A stretch of DNA of 6,760 nucleotides from Deltaproteobacteria bacterium (lineage in GTDB: Bacteria > Desulfobacterota > DAOWOC01). Of this stretch, positions 1-6,175 are shown piece by piece. The translations under genes were made by a program, and so were the position numbers. The notes beneath the pieces were generated by a model. That model saw only the letters and a program-made list of their open reading frames with translations, ran no database searches and was not told the origin of the DNA. How positions within the stretch are numbered: the first letter of the stretch is position 1; each line of letters opens with the position of its first letter. Location of the stretch: NCBI GenBank assembly GCA_030642225.1, contig DAOWOC010000054.1, positions 1-6,760 on the forward strand, written 5' to 3'.

Positions 1-723
1 AACATTTTTAACCCCATCAACTTGACACATTTCATGAACAAGTTGTTTCTGATCAATATGCCTCGGTGTTGACTCTAAAAAAATGTCTATGGATTCTTTT
101 AGCAGGGAAAAAGCGCCTCTTAAGATCAAAAGTCCTATCATAAAACTGATTAAAGAATCCACCACATATAATTTTGTATAATATATCCAGATCCCGCCGA
201 TTATAACACCAACAGAGGAGATTGTATCCCCAAGCATATGAAAAAAAGCTGATTTTATATTGAGATTGTTCAAATTAGCTTTGCTAAGATAGTAAATCCC
301 AAAACAATTTGCTAACAACCCGATAGAAGCAACTCCCAGCATGTAAAGGCTGTTAATCTCTCCGGGATGTATAAAACGGTTAAAGGCTTTATAAAAGATA
401 TAAAAGGCTATAAAACATAACAAAAGACCGTTTAAAAATACCGCCAGTATCTCCAGCCGATAAAACCCATAGGTCTTTTCAGGGGTGGATGGTTTTATCG
501 CAAATTTAATCGCAAAAAGGCTTAAACTTATAGCCAATACATCTGTAAACATATGGCCTGCGTCACTTAACAAGGCAAGACTGTTTGAAACCAATCCTCC
601 AATTATCTCAAAAATCATAATTGAGATGGTGACAAAAAAAACAATCAGCATGTTTCGCATATTGCTTTTGTGTCCCGGTCTTGTTCCTGCCATATGGCTA
701 TATGAGTGATTATAATCAGGCAT
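1..723 (-). CDS. Cation diffusion facilitator (CDF) metal efflux transporter, partial (C-terminus off the left edge)
   Basis: This is an inner-membrane, proton-coupled exporter of divalent metal ions, most likely zinc, of the CzcD/ZitB-type CDF family. The frame is open from an ATG at 723 to the window edge, giving 241 visible codons. Translation by eye shows a short His-containing cytoplasmic N-terminus and hydrophobic helices near residues 24-44, 48-72, 93-113, 127-147, 164-182 and 189-207. After these begins the cytoplasmic C-terminal domain (ESTPRHID from about residue 217). The metal site is visible: SDAGHMFTD in helix 2 (H57, D61) and HMLGD in helix 5 (H162, D166). An HD/HD set is what zinc-type CDFs carry. 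An in-frame TAA lies 12 nt upstream, so 723 is the first ATG, although its ribosome site is poor. It follows the UPF0104-type gene after a probable terminator, so it is likely transcribed separately. Fold and family are secure; metal specificity is inferred. Confidence 0.93.
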   Translation of the reverse strand, partial: MPDYNHSYSHMAGTRPGHKSNMRNMLIVFFVTISIMIFEIIGGLVSNSLALLSDAGHMFTDVLAISLSLFAIKFAIKPSTPEKTYGFYRLEILAVFLNGLLLCFIAFYIFYKAFNRFIHPGEINSLYMLGVASIGLLANCFGIYYLSKANLNNLNIKSAFFHMLGDTISSVGVIIGGIWIYYTKLYVVDSLISFMIGLLILRGAFSLLKESIDIFLESTPRHIDQKQLVHEMCQVDGVKNV

Positions 724-767
724 AAAATAAGCGTTTTAAAAATTTTTTTGTAATATATAATTTTTTT

Positions 768-796
768 ATTTTAAACTAAATTCTTTAATAGAGCAA
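768..796 (-). promoter_or_regulatory. Weak candidate sigma70-type promoter for the CDF gene
   Basis: On the minus strand TTGCTC (791-796) and TAAAAT (768-773) are separated by 17 nt. This would start transcription about 38 nt before the CDF ATG. The -10 box matches consensus at 5 of 6 positions but the -35 at only 3 of 6, and the region is so AT-rich that chance matches are easy. It sits between the probable terminator of the upstream gene and the CDF start, where a promoter is expected. Confidence 0.25.
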
Positions 797-814
797 TAAA
801 AGAACAGGCACTAT

Positions 815-869
815 AAAAAGGTGGCCATGGCTATACACACACCTCCCAAAAGAGGATGACCATGGACCA
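815..869 (-). terminator. Probable rho-independent terminator of the UPF0104-type gene
   Basis: Read on the minus strand, beginning 14 nt after the membrane-protein stop codon, TGG(t)CCATGG (860-869) pairs with CCATGGCCA (822-830). That makes a 9-bp stem with one bulged base. The loop holds a smaller CCTC/GAGG hairpin. The stem is followed by CC and then a run of five T (815-819). Position, strand and T-run all suit an intrinsic terminator; the long loop and short T-run keep the confidence moderate. Confidence 0.5.
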
Positions 870-883
870 TTTTAGGAATTATT

Positions 884-1948
884 CTAATTTTTAGCTGTAA
901 TCTGCCTGATTTTAAAACTGATTGCCATGGCAGAAATAATCCCCACAAAAATGACAGGGAATATCTGGACCACATGATTTATAAGAGTATACCCTGCGGC
1001 CTCTTTTAAAGAAATTCCGAAAAGCGACATGGCAAATATTCCTCCGGCTTCCCATAGCCCCCAATAACCCGGGACAGAAGGAAGGACTATAAAAAAACAG
1101 ATAATGGTCATAATCGCAAAGGATTCAAAAAAAGAAAGTTCAATTCCAGGACATGCAAAGGACATTAGATAATAGGAAAATGCCTGAATTGTCCAGATTA
1201 AAAAAGATAATGTTAGACAAAGGCCTATTTGTTTAGGATGCCTGATAAGGGTGAAGCCAGCGGCAAAAGTTTCAATGATTTTTACAAGCGGGCGTGAAAT
1301 CCATTTTTTGATCTTATCTTTAAAGGATTTACCTGAAAAGAAAAAAATATCGGGTATCCGCATAATAATCTTTTCTATTAACCTGCGGCATGCATGCATG
1401 CTTATAAAAATAATACCAGCGATAAGGACAAGACAAAATTTCAGCATGCTGCCCGCAATAGTTTCAAGCGTCTGTCCGTTGAGATGGTATGACCCGAAAG
1501 AGACATCAATCCCGGGATCAATCCTCACAAAAGCAAGTACTCCGGTCAAAAGTGATATAAGCAAAAGCAAATCAAAAACTCGTTCCGCTGCAATTGTCGC
1601 AAGGCCCGAAGGAAAAGGTACGTTCTCTCTTTTTTTCAGGATTATGGGCCTTGCAATTTCACCTATCCTGCCAGGCAGGATGCAGTTGAGCATAAAACCG
1701 ATCATAAGGGGGTGAAAAATCCGCCAGAAACCAATTTGTTTGAATGATCCTAAAATAATCTGCCAGCGCACAACCCTTAATATAAATGTTAAAAATATCG
1801 TGATCACAGAAGGAATAAGCCAGACATAATGGATGGTAGTAAAATAATCTGTTAATTCATTAAACGGGACATTTTTAAAGGCAAAATAAAGCGCAATCCC
1901 GGATATTATAAGACCAATGATTAAGGAAAAAATAATTTTTTTATTCAT
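884..1948 (-). CDS. UPF0104 / lysylphosphatidylglycerol synthase transmembrane-domain family membrane protein
   Basis: A 354-residue polytopic inner-membrane protein with hydrophobic segments at about 5-24, 42-60, 78-92, 124-143, 168-186, 242-262, 275-292 and 323-345. Two conserved blocks identify the family: LRVVRW (57-62) followed by NCILPGRIGEIAR (88-100) and AAERVFD (120-126), and LPSVPGYWGLWEAG (289-302). The same membrane module forms the flippase part of MprF and occurs alone in many bacteria and archaea (AglD-type and glycosyltransferase-associated proteins), where lipid or lipid-linked sugar translocation is suggested. No aminoacyl-transferase domain is attached and the length is normal for the stand-alone form, so lysyl-PG synthesis is not implied. 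The ATG at 1948 is the first in frame (TAA 9 nt upstream) but has only a weak ribosome site; a short ORF with a better one overlaps it. It lies about 110 nt after rubrerythrin. Substrate unknown. Confidence 0.9.
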   Translation of the reverse strand: MNKKIIFSLIIGLIISGIALYFAFKNVPFNELTDYFTTIHYVWLIPSVITIFLTFILRVVRWQIILGSFKQIGFWRIFHPLMIGFMLNCILPGRIGEIARPIILKKRENVPFPSGLATIAAERVFDLLLLISLLTGVLAFVRIDPGIDVSFGSYHLNGQTLETIAGSMLKFCLVLIAGIIFISMHACRRLIEKIIMRIPDIFFFSGKSFKDKIKKWISRPLVKIIETFAAGFTLIRHPKQIGLCLTLSFLIWTIQAFSYYLMSFACPGIELSFFESFAIMTIICFFIVLPSVPGYWGLWEAGGIFAMSLFGISLKEAAGYTLINHVVQIFPVIFVGIISAMAISFKIRQITAKN

Positions 1949-1970
1949 TTGTATTCTTTATTTTATCCAT
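1941..1970 (-). CDS. Possible 9-codon leader ORF overlapping the start of the membrane-protein gene
   Basis: On the minus strand AAAGGTG (1976-1982) lies 5 nt before an ATG at 1970. That ATG opens a frame reading MDKIKNTNE and then TAA. Its last codons overlap the ATG (1946-1948) of the UPF0104-type gene in another frame. The downstream gene has no convincing ribosome site of its own, so translation could reach it by termination and re-initiation. Alternatively, the good ribosome site could mark the gene's true N-terminus in a frameshifted form. No homology can be judged for 9 residues. Confidence 0.28.
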   Translation of the reverse strand: MDKIKNTNE

Positions 1971-2058
1971 TAGCACACCTTTGAGGTATATTAAAATTTA
2001 TAAGTTTTGAACCTGATGCCATTTGCAAGTTTTTTATGTTATTATCATCTATCTGTAT

Positions 2059-2553
2059 TTATTCAAGTTTTTTAAACTTTTCTTTTTTAGCCCCGCATAC
2101 AGGACATTTATCAGGAAGTATCCCATCGGATATAAAGCCACATAAATCACAAATATAATAAGTTGTTTCCCGATCCTCAAGCATATGATTCATGGCCTCT
2201 TTATACAGCTTGGCATGAGAGTCTTCAACATCTCTTGTCTGTGAAAAAATCCTGATTGCCCGGCTGTCATCCTCCTGAGTCGCTTTTTTAAGAAACTCAT
2301 CATATGCTACCTCGGCCACATTTTTTTCAGACTCAAAACTATCACTTAGATTTTCTTCAGTAGATTTTATCTCCATGATTTCTCTTAAGCTGCGTGTACC
2401 ATGAATCTCCTCGGAACTGGCTATTGCCTTAAAGAGTTTCGCTATTTGTGTATAACCTTCTTTTTCAGCCTTATCAGCATATACTTTAAGTCTTAATGCA
2501 GCCTTTGCTTCTGCAATGTATGATTGATAAAATAATTCCTTTAATTTTTCCAT
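2059..2553 (-). CDS. Rubrerythrin (diiron domain plus C-terminal rubredoxin-like domain)
   Basis: Cytoplasmic non-haem iron protein that reduces hydrogen peroxide in anaerobes, taking electrons through its own rubredoxin site. The 164-residue length is a little below the usual size of about 190. Residues 1-125 form the ferritin-like four-helix domain with candidate iron ligands E15, E48 and H51 (EEIH), E81 or E94 in helix 3, and E110 and H113 (EDSH). Residues 133-160 form the rubredoxin-like domain with C135-x2-C138 and C150-x2-C153, CPVCGAKKEKF closing the knuckle. The 11-residue gap between the Cys pairs is the short spacing seen in rubrerythrins. A strong ribosome site AAGGAG (2561-2566) lies 7 nt before the ATG. 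It starts 32 nt after the stop of the Cys-rich gene with no terminator between, so co-transcription with that gene and the NifS-like gene is likely. That context fits iron and oxidative-stress defence. Confidence 0.95.
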   Translation of the reverse strand: MEKLKELFYQSYIAEAKAALRLKVYADKAEKEGYTQIAKLFKAIASSEEIHGTRSLREIMEIKSTEENLSDSFESEKNVAEVAYDEFLKKATQEDDSRAIRIFSQTRDVEDSHAKLYKEAMNHMLEDRETTYYICDLCGFISDGILPDKCPVCGAKKEKFKKLE

Positions 2554-2585
2554 GGATATTCTCCTTTTTATTGTGGGGTTTATTT

Positions 2586-3476
2586 TTACAAACTGTTTTT
2601 AAGGATCTTTTCAGCCTCAGCCTTTAGTTCAAGTACTTTATCAAAACTTTCACGCCATATATTGAGCCCGAATTTAAAAAAACGGCTCAATTCCATGCTC
2701 ACAGGATGTTCATGGATATAAGGATGATTTTTTGATATTTGCGAATTACAAGGCATTATCCTGCTGATAATTTTTTCCCGTAATTTTATATAATCATTAA
2801 CCGGTCTAATCAAAAACCATTCCAGACCAGCAAAAAGTATGATTCTATCCACAAGATAAGCATCTATGCGGTGATTCAATACATTAAGGAACATGCTGTA
2901 TTTTATCTTGAATTTTTTTATTGTTATCATGCCCTGACGTTCATGAAGGGCGATGGCATTTAATAATTCCACACCCCACATTAACATGCCGAATGTTGGA
3001 TTAAATATGCGGCTGGAATAATAAAACGGATCAAGCCCTTTGCTCAAATCAAGATAAAAACACGCTACATTTTGCCGGAGACCGGAAAATTTGATCTCTT
3101 CAAGGCAACGCTCCCTTCTGCACTTGCCGCCATAGCCTGTAAGGTATCTGAGTTCTGCCCCATTATTAACAAAAGGGTGCAACATACATCCCACCATGGT
3201 TTTGTTGTTATCAAGAAAACCAAGCCCCCAGCAATTATCCCCATAAATCTCTTTAGGGGCACTAAGGTTCTGTTTTAAATTTTTAGTATTATATTCAAAA
3301 ATTTCAATTAATTTATCCTGGATTTTTAATGGATCATAATCAGGCGGCCGGATAGGGGGACAGCAAAAAAAACATGACCTGCCATCCCCTGGCATACATA
3401 AAGATGCTCCCATAAAATGGGTTGTCATGGGCTTAACTCGGTTTGTGGGCTCTTCTATAAAGTGGGGACATATCAC
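2586..3476 (-). CDS. Cys-rich protein of unrecognised family, possible metal or Fe-S binder
   Basis: I do not recognise this family. The longest form (GTG at 3476) has 296 residues and no signal peptide or clear membrane segment. Eleven Cys are present, nine of them between residues 27 and 139: C27, the cluster SCFFCCPP (C35, C38, C39), C82, C97 within GCMLHP, the pair C119/C124 in GKCRRERC, and C139. The G-C-x-L-H-P motif after another Cys recalls YkgJ-like metal-chelating proteins, but I cannot claim homology. The C-terminal half is helical and basic without Cys, apart from C243. The GTG start has AAAGG 9 nt upstream and overlaps the NifS-like gene by 44 nt. An ATG at 3428 (280 residues) sits only 4 nt after that gene's TAA and is an equally credible start; the Cys cluster is retained in either case. 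Tight coupling to the NifS-like gene and to rubrerythrin implies a shared sulfur, iron or redox task (inference). Confidence 0.75.
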   Translation of the reverse strand: MICPHFIEEPTNRVKPMTTHFMGASLCMPGDGRSCFFCCPPIRPPDYDPLKIQDKLIEIFEYNTKNLKQNLSAPKEIYGDNCWGLGFLDNNKTMVGCMLHPFVNNGAELRYLTGYGGKCRRERCLEEIKFSGLRQNVACFYLDLSKGLDPFYYSSRIFNPTFGMLMWGVELLNAIALHERQGMITIKKFKIKYSMFLNVLNHRIDAYLVDRIILFAGLEWFLIRPVNDYIKLREKIISRIMPCNSQISKNHPYIHEHPVSMELSRFFKFGLNIWRESFDKVLELKAEAEKILKNSL

Positions 3477-4602
3477 GAAGCCTTTGAACGATTGGGGGCA
3501 GAGCTTCTAATACTTTATCAATGTCCTCCATAGTGTTGTCCTTCCCAATGCTGAAGAGAAGAGACCCCTGGGCCGTTGCCGTCTCCACATTCATGGCAGT
3601 CATGATATGGGAAACCTTTAAAGATCTTGATATACATGCTGATCCGCTTGAAATTTCAATGCCTTCCATGTCAAGAAACAAAAGCATGGATTCACCCTCA
3701 ATAAATTCCACGGCAATGCTGACATTGCCTGGCAGCCTGTTTATGAGATGCCCGAGTATGTGTACATCGGAAATTTTTTGAGGAAGTTCTTTAATCAGCC
3801 TGTCCCTTAATTTTATAATATGCTGATTCCTTTTTTTCATTTCCTCTATTGAAAGCCTTGCTGCAATCCCCATCCCGAATATACCGGCCACATTTTCCGT
3901 CCCGGCCCTGAGTCCCCTCTCCTGTATCCCGCCATCAAGAAGAGGCTCTATCTTTACACCGGTTCTGATATACAGGGCTGCTGCCCCTTTTGGACCGTAA
4001 AACTGATTCCCGGCCAGGCTCAAAAGATCAACACCCAATTCCTGGACATCAACAGGAATTGTGCCGACCGATGCAATAGCATCTGTATGGAAAAGGACCT
4101 TTTTCTCACGTGTTATTTTTGAAATTTCTGCTATTGGCTGGATTGTTCCTACCTCATGGTTTGCATGTATAATTGAGACAAGGATCGTCTCGCCGTTAAT
4201 AGCCTCGGCAATCTCCTGAGGATCAACCATTCCATCTTCATCAACGCCCACGCGCGTAACCTCAAACCCCCAGCGTTCCAGGGTAGTGGCGGCGTGCATG
4301 ATTGAAAAATGTTCAACACCGGATATTATTACATGATTCCCCTTTTTTTTATTGGCAAGACACACCCCTTTTAATGCAAAATTATTGGATTCAGTCCCGC
4401 ATGATGTATATATGATCTCCTTAGATTTGACATTTATAAGTTCAGCAATATTATCACGGGCCTCTTCAATAGCATCCTTGCATTTTTCCCCAAAGCTGTG
4501 AATACTGGAAGGATTCCCATAATATTCCGCAATATAAGGCAGCATAGCCTCATATATTCTCGGATCAAGTTTGTTATTTGCTGTGTTGTCCAAATATATC
4601 AT
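3433..4602 (-). CDS. NifS/IscS-family protein lacking the PLP-binding lysine (probable non-desulfurase)
   Basis: A full-length (389 residues) group I class-V aminotransferase-fold protein, clearly homologous to cysteine desulfurases: YLDN at 3-6, TESNN (70-74), EH (97-98), [10 protein letters not shown] (147-156), FHTDA (171-175), [12 protein letters not shown] (227-238) and the reactive-Cys loop SSGSACIS (C323). Key catalytic positions differ. The usual SGHKxYGPKG is [10 protein letters not shown], so His is N199 and the Schiff-base lysine is Q200 (codon CAG at 4003-4005). The PLP-contacting Gln of HTDAxQ is A177, and the carboxylate-binding Arg of GSLRFS is L349 (codon CTC). D174, T70 and C323 remain. 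Classical PLP-dependent desulfuration is therefore not expected. A. fulgidus IscS, also lacking the lysine, is known to have no desulfurase activity and may donate a Cys ligand to a [2Fe-2S] cluster; a similar role is inferred. Ribosome site AGAGGA lies 9 nt before the ATG. First gene of a probable operon with the Cys-rich protein and rubrerythrin. Confidence 0.92.
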   Translation of the reverse strand: MIYLDNTANNKLDPRIYEAMLPYIAEYYGNPSSIHSFGEKCKDAIEEARDNIAELINVKSKEIIYTSCGTESNNFALKGVCLANKKKGNHVIISGVEHFSIMHAATTLERWGFEVTRVGVDEDGMVDPQEIAEAINGETILVSIIHANHEVGTIQPIAEISKITREKKVLFHTDAIASVGTIPVDVQELGVDLLSLAGNQFYGPKGAAALYIRTGVKIEPLLDGGIQERGLRAGTENVAGIFGMGIAARLSIEEMKKRNQHIIKLRDRLIKELPQKISDVHILGHLINRLPGNVSIAVEFIEGESMLLFLDMEGIEISSGSACISRSLKVSHIMTAMNVETATAQGSLLFSIGKDNTMEDIDKVLEALPPIVQRLRDMSPLYRRAHKPS

Positions 4603-4638
4603 CGTTTAATATCCTCTCATAATTTTTGATCAATATTA

Positions 4639-4667
4639 AATGTATTTTATTAAAAATTAAATATCAA
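4639..4667 (-). promoter_or_regulatory. Candidate sigma70-type promoter for the NifS-like operon
   Basis: On the minus strand TTGATA (4662-4667, 5 of 6 matches) and TACATT (4639-4644, 4 of 6) are 17 nt apart. A transcript would begin near 4632, giving a leader of about 30 nt that includes the ribosome site. A small palindrome TTGATCAA (4626-4633) overlaps the predicted start point. The AT-rich background makes chance matches possible. Confidence 0.38.
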
Positions 4668-4694
4668 TTATATTTTTATTGAAAATATAAAATA

Positions 4695-4830
4695 AGTGCC
4701 AAATTCCAAAATATAATATTCAATAACTAAAATTTTGATACAGAATATTGTTTGGATATTTGAATTTCGATTATTTCAAATTATTTGTGTTTTGTAATTT
4801 ATTATTTGTAATTTTAAACAAAGCAACACC
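4695..4830. repeat. AT-rich intergenic repeat, longer copy (CAAATTCCAAA / TTTTGTAATTT type)
   Basis: The spacer between the radical SAM and NifS-like genes carries low-complexity blocks such as GCCAAATTCCAAAAT (4698-4712) and, facing it, GTTTTGTAATTTATTATTTG (4789-4808). These pair imperfectly as long inverted arms (about 10 of 13 positions in the core). An inner perfect 7-bp inverted pair, AATATTC (4716-4722) and GAATATT (4743-4749), lies between. A related shorter copy occurs at 6083-6124. The pattern resembles the dispersed CAAATTCCAAA-type intergenic elements seen in several anaerobe and planctomycete genomes; I recall this only by pattern. Confidence 0.45.
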
Positions 4831-4866
4831 CATGATAATAAAAACATGGTTATCTATGCCAGTTTT

Positions 4867-6015
4867 TCATATAAAACTGTTTGCTATTTCATATATAGCA
4901 TTATCAAGCGCATTCGGCCCTGTGGAAAGCACATTTTGAAGTGCAGCCTCAACCTTCTTGTATGTCTCTGCATCATTCATATCATCAAGCCGTTCATATG
5001 CCCCAGCCCTTTTTCCAAGACGAAAATGCTGCTGAACATGCTCATCAAGGGAAAGGAATCTGTCTAATATATCAAGAAGCCTTTGTTTATCGGTCAGCGG
5101 GCCTTCAAGTTCAGGGAGAAGGTTTAACATATGATCGCTTACTATCCTGCCTGTGCATTCATTAAGATTTTCAATAAGGATACGGATCTCTTTTATAACC
5201 TCAACCTCGTTCGCCAGTTCCATTTCGCCCGATTCAATTTTTTTAAAAAGGCTCATCATTGGTAAAACAACAAGTGTGCGCAGTCTTATGAAATCAGGGT
5301 TTATCTCGGACAGGACCCTTGCGGATTCAAGGGCATGCTCTTTTAACAGCCTGCGCCCTCCAAGACCGGGCATATAATATTCTGAAAGCTCTATGGATGC
5401 TGCCTTTATCTTTTTACCGGCATCAATGTGATCCTTTGCACTTGTCCCCTTGTTTATTAATTTTAAAACAGCATCAGACCCGGATTCAAAACCAATATGT
5501 ATACGGTTAAGGCTTGCCTTTTTTAGTTCCTTTAATTCCTCAAATGATTTTCTTTTTGCGATTGTCTTTGATCTCCCATAAGTGGTGATTCTTTCCACCT
5601 TTGGGAATTTTTCCCTTATAAGATTGAGTATTGCTACAAGTTCATTATTCGGCAGCATAATGGAATTTGCATCCTGTAAAAATACGCTCTTTGCGCTGGC
5701 ATAAAGCCACGCACCTATTGATCTTTCCGCTTCTGTAAAATCCCCGGCATATATCTGCCTTATAAACTGCAAGGGCACTTCTCCTTTATATCCATTTTCC
5801 ATGGACAGGGCTGTGATCTTGTCTTTGATTTCGCTTATTGTATTGATCTCATCAAGGATATCCTTGAGGGGACGTCTGGAAAATTTAGTATTCTTATATG
5901 TATGGCAAAACTCGCATTTATTCCACGGACAGTTTCTGGTAATCCTTAAAAGAAGACTGTATGCTTCACTTGGCGGCCTGATCGGACCCTGCTCAAAACA
6001 TTTTATATCTTTCAT
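4867..6015 (-). CDS. Radical SAM protein with CX4CX2C cluster motif, function unknown
   Basis: A 382-residue cytoplasmic radical SAM enzyme. The N-terminal block RITRNCPWNKCEFCHTYK (24-41) supplies three Cys for the [4Fe-4S] cluster, but spaced C29-x4-C34-x2-C37 rather than the common Cx3Cx2C. The TIM-barrel follows: FLQDANS (112-118), a strand near ITTYGRS (143-149), the SAM-contacting IGFESGSD (174-181) and YYMPGLGG (213-220), in the style of the Elp3/MiaB/B12-type radical SAM group. Residues 265-382 are helical, without a recognisable extra cluster, B12-binding, SPASM or TRAM domain; C6 and C287 are the only other Cys. The substrate cannot be predicted. The ATG at 6015 has AAGG 9 nt upstream. 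The leader of about 125 nt from the likely promoter contains a copy of the intergenic repeat. The 264-nt AT-rich gap to the NifS-like gene suggests separate transcription, though a shared Fe-S theme is possible. Confidence 0.9.
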   Translation of the reverse strand: MKDIKCFEQGPIRPPSEAYSLLLRITRNCPWNKCEFCHTYKNTKFSRRPLKDILDEINTISEIKDKITALSMENGYKGEVPLQFIRQIYAGDFTEAERSIGAWLYASAKSVFLQDANSIMLPNNELVAILNLIREKFPKVERITTYGRSKTIAKRKSFEELKELKKASLNRIHIGFESGSDAVLKLINKGTSAKDHIDAGKKIKAASIELSEYYMPGLGGRRLLKEHALESARVLSEINPDFIRLRTLVVLPMMSLFKKIESGEMELANEVEVIKEIRILIENLNECTGRIVSDHMLNLLPELEGPLTDKQRLLDILDRFLSLDEHVQQHFRLGKRAGAYERLDDMNDAETYKKVEAALQNVLSTGPNALDNAIYEIANSFI

Positions 6016-6082
6016 AATTATCTGCCTTATTCAGTCAGTAAAGAGGCACGGTCAGTCATCTCTACACAAATTTTAAATTATA

Positions 6083-6124
6083 AGCACCAAATTACAAATA
6101 AATCTCAAAATTGGATATTGTTTA
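6083..6124. repeat. AT-rich intergenic repeat, short copy
   Basis: GCACCAAATTACAAATAAAT followed by CTCAAAATTGGATATTGTTT resembles the left half of the element at 4695-4760. Shared blocks are CCAAATTxCAAA, then AAAATTxxGATA, then ATTGTTT, with small insertions between. It lies in the untranslated leader of the radical SAM gene, so the gene is flanked by one copy on each side. The alignment was made by eye and the AT bias lowers its weight. Confidence 0.38.
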
Positions 6125-6146
6125 AATAACAAGTTAATTTTAATTA

Positions 6147-6175
6147 ATAATAATCATCTGATATGTCTATGTCAA
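6147..6175 (-). promoter_or_regulatory. Strong sigma70-type promoter for the radical SAM gene
   Basis: On the minus strand a perfect TTGACA (6170-6175) is followed by exactly 17 nt and TATTAT (6147-6152, 5 of 6 matches). The -35 box lies in the last codons of the PHP gene and abuts its TAG stop. Initiation near 6140 would give a leader of about 125 nt before the radical SAM ATG. This is the best promoter match in the window. Confidence 0.6.

Noticed and set aside
1251..1715. Plus-strand frame of 154 residues
   Set aside because: Wholly antisense to the UPF0104-type gene, whose conserved motifs fix the true strand. It shows no domain of its own.
1984..2058. Terminator for rubrerythrin
   Set aside because: A six-pair stem AACTTG/CAGGTT with a wobble exists on the minus strand, but no T-run follows it.
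3433..4602. Calling the NifS-like gene a working cysteine desulfurase (nifS or iscS)
   Set aside because: The Schiff-base lysine is Gln and the His, Gln and Arg contacts are also changed. The remaining Lys in GPKG (K205) is a separate conserved residue and not the PLP lysine.
3433..4602. Calling the NifS-like gene a pseudogene
   Set aside because: The frame is intact at normal family length, all structural motifs are kept, it has a ribosome site, and its end is tightly packed against the next gene.
4748..4939. Plus-strand frame of 63 residues rich in Phe, Leu and Asn
   Set aside because: It reads through the AT-rich repeat and then antisense to the end of the radical SAM gene. Such repeats commonly give spurious frames of this composition, and it has no ribosome site or family motif.
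6019..6047. Hairpin hiding the radical SAM ribosome site (GCCT with AGGC)
   Set aside because: Only four consecutive pairs can form, too weak to claim a riboswitch or attenuator.
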